NCBI GenBank assembly: GCA_033239525.1 | Contig: BSYO01000024.1 | Location: 14,627,268 to 14,691,267, forward strand | DNA length: 64,000 nt | Source: Nepenthes gracilis | Lineage: Eukaryota; Streptophyta; Magnoliopsida; Caryophyllales; Nepenthaceae | Direction: 5' to 3' | Part shown: piece after piece, positions 14,212 through 25,446 of the stretch | How positions within the stretch are numbered: the first letter of the stretch is position 1 | Layout: each line of letters begins with the position of its first letter | Made by a program: the position numbers and the translations under genes | Notes under the pieces: model-generated | Seen by the model: only the letters and a program-made list of their open reading frames with translations | The model's database searches: none | What the model was told of the DNA's origin: nothing

Positions 14212-17169
14212 ATGGCTGCAGCAGAAGCAAGAGCTGCTTTGCAAAGAACAGCTAACCGTTGCTTTGTGCAAGAAGATGCTAAAAGAGCTCCAAAGTTAGC
14301 TTGTTGCCAACCATCACCTTCATCATCTAAGCAGGTTGATGCAGGGCCAACAAATGCAGCAGATGAACCAGATCATCCATCTGTAGGTTTTATGCCTTTT
14401 AACAAGAATCCTTTGTATTCAAATTTGCCCCCTGATGCAAAATGGTGGCTTCAACTGCAGCCAAACTTTGGGCACGAAAGAGGTTTGACATTTGATCAGT
14501 TAAATGCCTTGGAGGTTGAAATGGAAACATCTGGAACGTGCATTCTGAACACAAGCTCCAAAGTTGGAGAAGTTCAGCCGTGGACCAAGGAAAGTACAGA
14601 TGTTGTGAGTCACCAAAACATTAATACTCATCTTGATGAGCATAGTAATGCCTCTAGCACTATGAAACATCCTGAAGTGAAGTGCGAAGATCTAAATGCT
14701 ACAAAGGGTAAGACTGATCAAGATATTCTTGAAGTTAAGGACATGACAGACTACTATGAGTTTATGGAAAGGGAATTGATTGGCAGCTCAGTTTCCAAGG
14801 AAACTGGTGAACTTTCTTTTAATTCAGATTCTCCTTGGATTGGAGCTGAGAAAGTGCCTTGGTGGCGCATCACAGACAAAGATAAATTAGCCTCATTAGT
14901 GGCTCAGAAATCACTTCATCACATTGAGAACTGTGACCTTCCACCACCGCAAAAGATGCATGTTATGGGAGAACCATATAGACAGGCCAGGGGCTTTAAC
15001 TGGGACGGGATGGCTGTCTTCTCTCAAGATTTTAAAACCCAAAGCGATGCTATCACTGGTGTATCTTTGGGAGTTAGTCCTAATTCAGCTGGTGTGAACC
15101 ATTGGACATTGGCCAAAGAAGTGGAATTAGAAGATTTATCGAGCAAAAGGTGCTGTTAATAATTCTAATAATTTCATTTTATTGTTTTCTTATTTCCCCA
15201 TCTCTTAATGTCCCCTTTTTCTGCAGTTCTCCTTTGTTTCTTCCTTTGTCTTGTTTTATGATTGCTGAAGATAACATTTTTTGATGAATAGTCACAAAGA
15301 GGATGCAATATTTTTCTTCTTTTCTGTGTCATTTTAGGCAGTGTCGCTTTGGACATGGAAAAGTTTCCTTTCATGTGTGTTGGATGAGATGATAGAATTG
15401 CTATCAACATTTGATATCTCGTCCCATGGACAAATAAATGGACTTCTCAAGTGCCAATTCCTAGACTATGGGTGTGTTGGATGAGATGCTTCCTGCAAGA
15501 AACTGTGGTTGTTTATTGGCTTCTGTTGCCCGTTCAATTTTTAGCTAACTTAATGAATTCCTTTGCAAATTCCCGAAGTTTAAAACTGAAGATTGGATCC
15601 GTTGGGTACTTGGATCCTGTAATCTTCTTAACGCTTTTTCAACTTTAGATGAATACCACCTCCTTACTTGCTCATAGAATGACTTTGTGCTTTATAGTTT
15701 GCAGTGATATGAATTATTTAAGGTCTGCCCATCCCCATTTTTGCTGCACTATCATTACTCATGCAACTCCCAGCAACTTGGGTAATCGCTTAAATTGATT
15801 CTAGTGGTAATATAACTCTCTGGATTAACTTTGTGAATTATATCTTCTTGATGATGGTAGGGTATGAAGATAAATATTGTTGATTTCATTAGTACCTGCA
15901 CAAGTAAATGCCTTCTGTTTACGAACCAAACTATATCTATGAAAAGATGGTACGACAGATTACTGAGAACAGTAACTTGTGATTCCTGGTTATTTTTGGG
16001 ATTATGTGGATAATGTATTTTACTGATCATGTGGATAATTTAGTGCATTGTTTGTCCCCTTTTTCAAATTTTTAGAAATTGAACAGATTTGGTCTTATAC
16101 ATACACAAGGAAGATAATCAAAAAAGAAAAAAAAAGAACTTCATGATAGATAACTGAACACAGTAACTCATGATTCCCGGTGTTTTTTGGATAAACCAAT
16201 CATGTGGATATTTTAATGCATTGTTTGTTAAGGAGGACAAAATTGTGTCCTACCCCACCCTAAAGCGGAGGGTTTTATCTTCCCTGCTCTGAACGTGGTG
16301 TGGAATCCCTGCCCCGCAAAGATAGTGAGGTTGGGGATGGTATTAGTTTGCCCATTTTGCCTCGATTCCACAAATACTTTAAAAAATAAATTTTATGTAA
16401 TATTTTATTTTATATAAACATGTCAAACTCATTTGTATATTATTATGTATTTTTTTCATGCTCAACCTTACGTTCTTTCTTTCAATATTTAGTAATAATA
16501 TATATATGAAATAAATAACCGGCCTTACGTTCTTTCTTTCAATATTTAGTAATAATATATATATGAAATAAATAACCGGCCCGGCCATGCCCTGCCTAGC
16601 ACCACTGTCATCCCGATTGTTAGTGATACAAATTTTCCTCCTTGGTCCATCGATTTTCGCCCCAGTGACTCACTTCTGATGGAACTTGCAACTCTTAAAT
16701 TTGCAGCACAACCTACTGTGCCCCAACCGATAAAGCTAGAATTTATGATGGTGATCCTAGCCAAGCTCAGCTCTTGGAAGCACTATGCCATTCTCAGACG
16801 CGGGCGCGGGAAGCTGAGAAGGCTGCTAAGCAAGCATACACTGAGAAAGAACACGTCGTCCAGCTCTTCTTTCGACAAGCGACCCTCCTCTTTGCTTATA
16901 AACAGTGGTTCAAGCTACTCCAACTTGAATCATTGTGCTTGCAGATTAAGGACAAGGACCCCAAGATCTCCACTCCCTTTCCGATCCTCGTTCCTTGGAC
17001 GCCATTCAAACCGAGAAAACTTCCGGAAAGCTGGCAGAAGGCTACTAAGGTTAAACGACGCAAGCATGACATTGGTAAATATGCAGTTGCGATTGCTGTG
17101 GGCTTGAGTCTTGTTGGTGCTGGCTTGCTTCTGGGTTGGACAGTCGGGTGGTTGTTGCCTACTTTTTGA
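14212..17169 (+). CDS. Plant-specific tail-anchored membrane protein, function unknown
   Basis: Two coding exons, 14212-15149 and 16707-17169, join in phase across a GT-AG intron and give 466 residues. ATG 14212 lies ten bases after a good acceptor (CCCCCTTGCAG), so a 5'-UTR intron is likely. The frame stays open upstream to 14170 but has no other ATG. The protein starts MAAAEARAALQRTANRC. It has conserved-looking tryptophan-rich patches (DAKWWLQLQPNFG near residue 80, VPWWRITDKDKLASLV near residue 226). A charged helical stretch (REAEKAAKQAYTEKE) follows. The last ~29 residues are hydrophobic and glycine-rich, ending WTVGWLLPTF. This suggests a cytosolic protein held in a membrane by its C-terminus. 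It resembles the Arabidopsis At2g46550/At1g01240 family as I recall it, which has no settled function. Confidence 0.85.
16466..16579. repeat. 57-bp tandem duplication in an intron
   Basis: Two almost identical 57-bp units (16466-16522 and 16523-16579) start CCTTACGTTCTTTC and end ATAAATAACCGG. They lie in the single coding-region intron of the tail-anchored protein gene, about 130 bases before its acceptor. Near-identity suggests a recent duplication. Confidence 0.85.
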
Positions 17170-17961
17170 TGGACTCGAATCAAACTGGCTTGTTCCGAGG
17201 ATCAATTCAGCAGATCTTAGAATTTGGTTACCATTTGCATGTCCACTGCCACTCGAAGAATGGGCAAATTGTTGACGTTGGTGGTACCCATTTCTCTGTC
17301 TCCATGTATGCGTAAGTATCTTCTTGGACCGGGTGTAGTCTTCCTGTACAAAAATGATGAGATGTAAATATGTAAATATGGGGGTAAGCTATGTTGAAGA
17401 AGAGATCATTCAATCCTTAGCATGTTCGATTTCATGGGTGGGTTAGTCCTACTAACTGATGTGTAACTATATAGATTAATTGTCGACATTCCAATTGAAT
17501 GTATGTAATATTTTTTGAGTGGAAGTAATTTTGAATATTTTTGAATTATTTTACTTCATGTTTTTCTAAATTTAACTGTTGTCTTTCTGCTTCCACACAT
17601 GACCAACTCACTGTTTTAACATGTATTTTATTTGACATATATTTTATTTGTTTGAACCTTTCTAAATATTTTTTTCATCTTTTTATGTTTTATAGACACG
17701 TCTTTTAAATGTTCATAATATAATTATTAGCTTTATATTTCAATCATCCATATTATTATAATCTAAGAAATGTTTACTCTTTAGGCTGTTGTTTGATTGA
17801 CCAATATTATATTCCAAAAAAAAAAAAAAAAAAGGAAACTATGTGTAGTTGAAAGTTGTGTTCTCCATGATCCTTCGCGCAGGAGGTGTCACCTGGGGCA
17901 TGGGGGCGCTGCGAGGAGACATCAGCAGCATATAAAACTTGGTAAGAGAAGGGCCATATTT
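17170..17961. other. 3' UTR and spacer
   Basis: The first ~250 bases are the likely 3' UTR of the preceding gene. The rest is AT-rich, with a 15-20 base A tract near 17816. No gene or motif is supported up to the solo LTR. Confidence 0.5.
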
Positions 17962-17966
17962 CTTAA

Positions 17967-18938
17967 TGTTAGAGACATTTGTCTAATTGGTATATTCCGT
18001 GACCATATGTATTATTGTATTGATGTCGGGTTGTGGATTGTTGGGTTAAAGTCCGTTCGGTTTGCCCTACATTCGCTCGAGCCCGTCCAAAGCCTTCCTA
18101 CTCGCCTCTCGCTCGATTCCCGCTCGAGCCTAAAATCCAGAAGGTCCCCGACTCGCCAGGAGCTCGAGAACCGCTCGAGCTGAAATTCCAGTAGGGGGGC
18201 CGCTCGCCACGCCCTCGAGCCCGGCTCGAGCGTCGGCCCAACGGGCTGAATTTTCAAATACGTTTTTGGCTCCACTATAAATTCATACATTATTTTCTTG
18301 AAACCCTAAGCACGTCACAGCCTCAATTGATAATTTTTGAAATCTTCAAACTTGAGAGAAAAGCCTTTCATGCATCATTGATTTAGTTTCTCTTGAGAAA
18401 ACTAATTACTACAAGAGTGCTCTACATGTTCTAACTAGTTTTCTCACCCATTTTCTTTCACCATTGAAACTTTTATCCTTCTACCATCGTTGGAGACTTT
18501 GGTTCGTGAAAAAGAGACTCGTTTCGTGATTGGAAATTCAAGTGGTTCGAGGAAAGATTGACGTGAAGACCGGAAGGAGTCCGGTTCCGTTGCATGGGTA
18601 AATCCAAGGAGTTCCTTGGTAGGGATCACGTGACGGGAGTAAGTCAAGCAGGTTAGAGCGTCGTTACCACCCGGTCACGTAAGTTGATTTTCAGTGCATT
18701 GCTTCCCGGCCGTTGAAGCTCGAAGTGTTTTTCGACACCGTGGGTATCGAGTTTTCACTTCGTCACCAAAAATTAGTCTTTATCTTTATCGCTTCTTAAT
18801 TATTTAATTTGTGCATACTTGTTGTATCGTTAACGATACAGAAATAAATATCATTTACGTGTATCGGATATTTATATATATTGCTTCCGCTATAATTTTT
18901 GGGGTCGAAACTCGTTAGCACCAAAACGTGCTTTTTCA
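17967..18938 (+). mobile_element. Solo LTR (972 bp), family 1, TSD CTTAA
   Basis: The element runs from TGTTAGAG to CTTTTTCA and is flanked by perfect 5-bp duplications CTTAA (17962-17966 and 18939-18943). It aligns over its whole length with the LTR at 62230-63280, including the blocks ATTCCGTGACCATAT and AAGGAGTTCCTTGG. A TATA box (CTATAAATT) lies near 18275, and six CTCGAG palindromes lie upstream of it between 18076 and 18230, which fits U3, R and U5 on the plus strand. No internal region or second LTR adjoins it, so it is a solo LTR from recombination between two LTRs. The superfamily cannot be fixed without internal sequence. Confidence 0.9.
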
Positions 18939-18943
18939 CTTAA

Positions 18944-20042
18944 TTTCAAAATAGAAAATTATAGAACTACTAACTTTTTTAACGACATATAATTAAATAA
19001 TAAAGACTATGTCATTAATTTATTTTAGATGGATTGAAAAATAATTATTGATTGTCAAATATTTAGTGATATCATAATATTTGACTTGGCTTATGAGACA
19101 AGCAAAAGTTTATGGCCTTGTGGTATTTTTATAGGTTTCAATCATCACAAAATGATTATTACATTTGGAGCAATATTATTATATGACAAAATGGTGACTC
19201 TTTTATTTAGTTATCTGTGATCTTTTTGAAATGTTCCGTTAAGCAGTCTTTCAAAAATATGTTTACAGAATAAGATGCCATGATGGCCAAGGTACTTGTG
19301 TTGGTAATACACCTAACTTGGCACGACCTTTACACTTTGCATATTATGCAAAATACTATTAAACATTTAGGTGGTTGTGAGAGGTTGCTTTTCAAGTTTA
19401 GTAACTATATGTATAGATATGATAATAAAATATAATTTAAGAGTAATTGGCTAATTATGGTATCCGTAAACAATGACACTCATACATGATTGTTGCTAGA
19501 CAAAAATTATTACTTAAAACATAAATTGGTGATGTAGTTTATAAAAAAAAAAATAAAAATCCGTTAAGGATTAAAATCACGCAACTACGTTAAAGATTAA
19601 AATCACACAACTAAGCGAAAGCTTCAATTGTAATATCAAGGATCATTTAAGATGTAATTTTAATGTGCAGAGCTTTTTTTTCTTCATTTTAATAAAGTCC
19701 TTAAAAAGAAGATGCATAAAAGTTGAGACTTTGAATACCAATCACAGCAAACAATTTCTAATTTAACAATAATTAATTATCCAATAATGACTCAAGTTTT
19801 GATGATTTATTCTCTAATAATTTTTAAGTTAATATAAATTAAGTTGTTGAAAGTGTTATGTTTGTATGTTTTCTCGATAAAAGTCATAATTATGTTTTAG
19901 AATTTCATATGGACCCAACTGCTCCCTCCCATATTTCATTTGATCTTCAAACACAAGCCATGCAAAGTGAATACCAAATGTTTGAAATATTGGAGATATT
20001 GTATTTACATGTTTTTAAATTGTTTAACATATATGTCATGAG
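18944..20042. other. AT-rich spacer, no supported gene
   Basis: No exon pair, domain or element end is visible. The longest open frame beginning here (19858) runs on into the next solo LTR and shows no recognisable protein. Confidence 0.5.
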
Positions 20043-20047
20043 ATTCT

Positions 20048-20940
20048 TGTTGATGTCACTCTCTTGTAGTGTTTGTGTCCACGGACTTGTGGAGACAAAT
20101 AGACGCGGATATTTAGAAAAATCTGAAAACGTTCGTCCTCGGGGTAGCTGGAAGCATTGGACGACGACTATTGAGGAAGAGCAGTGGATGAAGGATTCGT
20201 TCGGGAATTATTGTCCGAGAAGTTGCGGAAATAGTGGACGAGGACTTATCAGAGGCGTCATGTCCGAGAGGTCGTTGAAGACATGGACGAGGATTCTGAA
20301 GCTTAGGCGTTGACTTCCTCAGTAGACCTGCTGCAGATGCGTGTTACAGGTGGGCAGACGGCTACAACTTCTAAAGTGTCAGGCCTGCCATCCTGGCACG
20401 CCGGGCGTGCGCCTGCCTTAGCAGGCCTAAGGGGTATGGTCCTGCCACCCTACTGGCAGTAGGGTGGCTGGCTGGACCTTCGGCCCTTGTGCCTATATAT
20501 ATGGGCTGCCGGTTGAGCAAGTGAGAGATAGAGCTAGGCAAGATTGAAAGAGCAATCTTGGGAGAGCAAACGGGTTATTGTGAAAGGGAAGAGGAGTGCA
20601 CTACCAGTGAGAGAAAGGAGAAAGAGAAAAATAAAGTGAAAAGAAAAAGGAGTGTTTTTCTTGGTTTGCTCTGGAGAGTTTTTCTCTTTTGACTTCTCGA
20701 GTGTATAGCGGATACTCCATCTTAGAGGTTTGTAACCTATTTCACATAGTGGATTTGTTGTTATCTCTGCTCCCGTGGTTTTTCCCTTCGGTTCCAGAAG
20801 AGTTTCCACGTTAAATCTCGTGTGTTTTTTGCGGTTTTTCTTTGACTGTTCGTCCGAGCGCTGTCCCTCTGTCCGAGTGATTTATCCTCTCGGTCACTGC
20901 GCTCAGGTGCATTCTGTCCGAACGCCCGTTTTCCCTAACA
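20048..20940 (+). mobile_element. Solo LTR (893 bp), family 2, TSD ATTCT
   Basis: Boundaries are TGTTGATG and CCCTAACA, with a perfect 5-bp duplication ATTCT at 20043-20047 and 20941-20945. A TATA box (CTATATATATGG) lies near 20493. The sequence after it (GTTTGTAACC, GTGGTTTTTCCC, TTTCCACGTTAAAT) follows the same order as the R-U5 part of the copia LTR at 29359-30015, so a Ty1/copia origin on the plus strand is likely. No internal region is attached. Confidence 0.88.
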
Positions 20941-20945
20941 ATTCT

Positions 20946-23900
20946 CATCGAAAAAGTATATATTGACGATATGGACTTAAAAAGTAAGGGATAATGCTCT
21001 ATATATGAGATCACGAAATGTGCCAAATGTAAAAGATTTTCAAACTTAGTCGAGGCATATTTCAACCAAAGTTATGCATTTTTGTTTACACATTAAAAGT
21101 AATTTTGAATAGAGGACCGATGGAGATAAAGGTTATAGAGATTAAGAAGATGATACAAAACTTTTCAAATGTTGGGCTTACTGAAGGTGAAGGTTCAAGT
21201 AATGTTTATACAGACACAAATTATGAACAGATTTGCGGAGAGTGTGAAGCATGAGGGAGGACAAATGGCAATAGCACGGCCAAAAGATTGTTTAAAAAAA
21301 AAAACCTACAAATTAAGTATACTGTTGGGAATCCTGGTTACTTACTACTGCTCATACAAAATTAGTGCCTCTCATGTATACTGGGTTCCAAGTTCTGCAC
21401 TTACTATTGTCGTTACTGCTCTTTGTTAGTAGAACACATTTAGTTACTGCTCTTAGTCTTGCTGCTCATCTATCACTCCAAATTATATACAGTGTAACTC
21501 AGTTTTGAATCTGTTTTAGTAGTCACCGCTCTTTGTCACTGCTTCAGATTTTTTGGAATTTTGGTAACCAGTAAAAATGCTTCTGATTTTCACAATCTGG
21601 AAACACTGAAAACTATTGAAAAACGCCATTTTGACACAGGAAAGTGTCATGGTAAATAAAGCTGGCCATCAGTCAAATGCTTCTCCTAATTTTGCTATTG
21701 CAAGTTCGTCAAACGTATACCAAAATGGGGATCAGTTTCAACCACCATTGACATACATGCAATTGTTAACGGTATTTAAGTATGGGCACATTCTATTTGT
21801 AGTTGTTATTTATTCCATCATTAATTTCAACCATCACTGTTAGTACATGCAGAATTATAGTTGTTTCTACACTCACTTGACTGCGTTAATCTTTGAACAA
21901 GATCAACATGCTGACTTTATCCAGACCCAACTATTTGTAACCATCGAACTGCAGTTTCTACTCTGAAGAGTAAACACACACTCCATCGAAGCAACGGTGG
22001 ACGTAATGGAAATACATTCCATCGATTTTGTAACGATTTACTGACAATGTAGGAGCACAATAGTTTTATAATTAAAATATAATCCGAATTGACATAGGTG
22101 CAAATTTATGAAGTTAAGGTTGTTCTCCCATTACATGAAGGTATATTCTATACAAAATTTTAGATATGTAGTGGCACGGTCCCTACAGAAATGCATGAAA
22201 ACAACCCGTGTTTAGAAAGCAAATTGTGCAATCTTAAAATCTTAAGATGAAAACGGCGGGAATCCAAATATTGCATCTTGTAAGATCTTAAGATGCATTT
22301 GAGGACTTTAAGATGCTTAGCCTCCCTTTAAATTGTGGGATTAATCAGTCATATATGCACTTGAGGCTTCATTATGCAATTTAATAAGCGATGTTATAGA
22401 ATTTAATCAGTTGAAAAGAGGCAAAGCTTTACGCCAAACATTTCCAAATTCAATAGTAGACGGGTCTTTTTTGAGGTGGCATTCTAATTAAGCTCAAATA
22501 AAAGTCATGAATGTTAGAGATGAGATAGCTATATGGCTGCTTATTAGGATGGCCATCATTTTTAGAAAGTAGAAAGAATGTACAAAAAACCTTGAATGGA
22601 GTACATCAACAAAGGAAATTGTCCATTTTCTAATCGGATGACCACATCTACACTTTCGTTGATGATTAGTTGCATTCGTTGATGTTCCTATCTCCACTGA
22701 CAATTCACTTGAAAAGTTTCCTTGCAGAATATCACAATGAAATAAGTTAATTTTGCTAGGCACATAGCCGAAGTTGTTATATTGTCAAGTTACCAAAGAA
22801 CGTAGTCATCAGATTGCTAGATCATTGCTATTCGGATCAAACAGATCATTATGTGTTTGAACATGTGGAAATTGAAGAAGCAATTTTTAATGGCACAATA
22901 GCATGGACATGTCCAAAATTTTGGCCAGGTCAATATGTATTCAGTCCTTGAGATTCATGACGTATAAATATGTATCCCTAGTTTGAACTCTCTAAGGCCT
23001 TTTATAGAACACATTTCACGCAAAGCAACAAATAATCACAAATGACCTTCTAAACACAAATAAAAAAATAATAATTCAAACACAGATAGTGAGCATATCC
23101 CCAACTATCTAACTAAACAAATAGCTCTACAGCCAAAATAATACATTTTAGTTAGGTACGAGATCAACTAACCCGATAAAGTACGGAACTCACAAATTGC
23201 AAGCTCGTAGAGGAATATAAAACAACTGAGTTGTTGGGCTTGAAACGGAAGAGAATCAAAAATCTGTCTGGACATCCTACTTGTCAAATGGCCGAATTGG
23301 TAAAAATACAAGAGACCGAGACACCTAGTAGCCCAATAGAAGATTAATGTAGACATTTAATCTAAACGAACGGTTATATAAATTAATGAATGAACGATCA
23401 TATTAAATAGACAGTTACAATTATTAAATAACAAGTATTAAACTCTGAACAGTTAAAAACTTGTGTAATGATTGAATTTCTAATCAATATAATGCTTTAA
23501 TTGATGCACAGTCATGCAACTTCCAGAAAAACTTTGATTTCAAAAAGGCTACAAATATGCCGGTTTCACTTAGTTAAAGAGGGCCGATCCCTGATTCCAA
23601 ATCTGGAAGAAAAAAATGCAAGAATTGAGCACCAGACACTTGTGCCTTTCAATAATCACAAAGCCTAGCCATCTAATTCGAACATTTTCTCACGTTTAAT
23701 CATTCCCAATTTCTTATTATTTTTTATTTTCATTGAAAGATTTCTAATTTAAATATTACATGATATTAAAAAGCTGAGTTCCGTATTTTCTTTCCTCTTG
23801 GTAACTGTTGTTGTTTGCTGGATCCGAATTTAAAGGTTAAAATGTCCGCATTGACTCTATTTGGACGCTGATCTAGGGTACGCATCATTTTCTATATTAA

Positions 23901-24098
23901 TTTTACACCATGGACAGCTTTTCGGTCCATCAAGTTGGATCTAATGCTATGATTATGATTAAAGTGGTATATGAAATCCAGATCGTTTAGAAGTGAAAAT
24001 CAAAACCTGAAAATTGAGAACCAAAAGGGCTGAGCTGGAGAGGGAGAGACCGGGAATCGGAAGACAAATATAAAAGTGATAGAAATACCTCGGTGGTT
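20946..24098. other. Intergenic region, no supported gene
   Basis: Only short open frames are present. An exon-like piece at about 21634-21772 is in frame with a run of Ser/Asn-rich residues (QSNASPNFAIASSSNVYQNG) and ends before a GT (AACG/GTATTT). It has no partner exon and no family I can name. Several ATCTTAAGAT-like short palindromes occur at 22230-22320. Nothing else stands out. Confidence 0.45.
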
Positions 24099-25033
24099 AA
24101 ACAGAAATGGGAGGAATCGCCGCCTCCCGCTGCTTCGGTTCTCTCCGATGGCTGACGTTGCTCCGACCGGTGAGGAAGAAAAATGACGCCCCAAGTGACA
24201 GCCGTTGCATGATATTATTTATGGAGCCGAATAATTTTTTTTCCTATTTTATAGAAAAACATGCATTTTTTATAATAAAAAAGAAACGTCCGACATCTTA
24301 GCGCCCCTCATTTCGTATCATCAGTGACATATACTGCTCAGAATGTAATGTAAATGAGATAAGGGCAAGCGGTCAGCATCGCCTCTGCCGGAAGAATCAA
24401 ACGATGAAGTGCTGCAAACATGAAGAATCAACTGTCGTAATTGGTTTTGAAAGAGTCGTTGCCCGGGCTTGCGATGCCATGTGAACTCCGTACGATGACC
24501 ATATGACATCATATTATAGCCATTAAATCAATATTTAATGTTCATCATTAATATTTTTATTTTAAACATATTTTTTTTTATTATTTTAATAATAAAAAAG
24601 AATAAATATTAAATCTCGATCTAACAGCTACAATATATCATACGGAACTGCATCATAGCACCCCTGTTCTCCTACGTAGCTCTAGCAATAAGTAGGGAGA
24701 AATGCTGAATTGTGTATACATCCAACGTCTAAATACGAGTATAATAAAATATATCCTGACATAAATATAATGTGTTAACAACACAAATGAAGTAAATAAA
24801 TGGCACGACTCGATACATATAATTGTTTAATTAGAAAAGGTAGTATTTGCATAATATCAAAAGACATATTTGTCACATAATACGATTTGATAAAACATGT
24901 TGATAATGCTTGATATATTATATGATAGTAAACTTCTAACAAGTGAAAAAATATTTAAGAGGTCAACATATAGTATAAAATGTATTAATCCTGCATGTTT
25001 AATAATAGTGACATATTAAATTATTTTTTGAGA
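24099..25033 (+). repeat. Host segment A, left copy flanking the copia element
   Basis: This segment is repeated at 30016-31125. Both copies begin AAACAGAAATGGGAGG and end AAATTATTTTTTGAGA. Here it continues leftward into ordinary flank (CGGTGGTT) and rightward straight into a truncated copia LTR. Inside it lie an exon-like open start (ATG 24107, MGGIAASRCFGSLRWLTLLRP, followed by GTGAGG at 24170) and an inverted-repeat element at 24465-24664. Confidence 0.85.
24465..24664. mobile_element. Probable MITE with imperfect terminal inverted repeats
   Basis: The left arm (from GGGCTTGCGATGCC through CTCCGTACGATGAC to AAATCAATATTTAATG) pairs with the reversed right arm (GGGGTGCTATGATGCAG through TTCCGTATGATA to GATTTAATATTTAT). 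The centre is A/T-rich. Only the right half survives in the second copy of the host segment. No target-site duplication was found, so the ends may be off by a few bases. Confidence 0.5.
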
Positions 25034-25360
25034 CCTTTGTATATCCTTATATATATGTGTGGATGGTAAGCAGAAAGAGTAGTGTAGAGTGTAGAAGAGC
25101 AGAGTGTGTGAGAGTAAGAAAGAAAAACAGAGGAGTGGAAGAAGGCCCGACTGAGTGTGTGAGCATTTCCGTCTTACTGTTTGTAATCTCTATCTCATAC
25201 ATAGTGTAATTTTTCGGACTCAACGTCCCGTGATTTTTTCCTTGATTCATAAGGGTTTTCCACGTAAATATCGATTGTCATTATTCTTTCTTTCCTTCTC
25301 TTCGCCCCTTTGTGCTTTGTGACGGTAGGCCGCCCCATTTTCGGCCAACAAGTGGTATCA
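25029..25360 (+). mobile_element. 5'-truncated left LTR of the copia element
   Basis: It matches 29694-30015, the last part of the full LTR, with about a dozen differences by eye. It ends GGCCAACA immediately before the primer-binding site. The U3 region upstream of TGAGA is missing, but the TATA-like run (CTTATATATATGTG, near 25045) and everything after it remain. The break falls at a 5-bp sequence (TGAGA) shared with the end of host segment A. Confidence 0.88.
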
Positions 25361-25362
25361 GA

Positions 25363-25376
25363 GAGCGTTAGGTTGA
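25363..25376 (+). other. Primer-binding site (initiator tRNA-Met type)
   Basis: TGGTATCAGAGAGC lies two bases after the LTR end. It matches the usual plant LTR-element primer-binding site complementary to the 3' end of initiator methionine tRNA, and marks the start of the internal region. Confidence 0.85.
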
Positions 25377-25446
25377 GAACTTTGTTCTAATTGCGTCGAC
25401 ATCATCAAAGAATTTGCCGTTTAGCGTTGAACCGTTTAACGGGTAG

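Noticed and set aside
17797..18290. Open frames on both strands at the first solo LTR
   Set aside because: They lie mostly in the CTCGAG-rich U3 of the LTR and show no domain; the frames come from its higher GC content.
19858..20313. 151-codon plus-strand frame
   Set aside because: It crosses the left border and TSD of the solo LTR at 20048, so it cannot be an ancient gene, and it has no recognisable motif.
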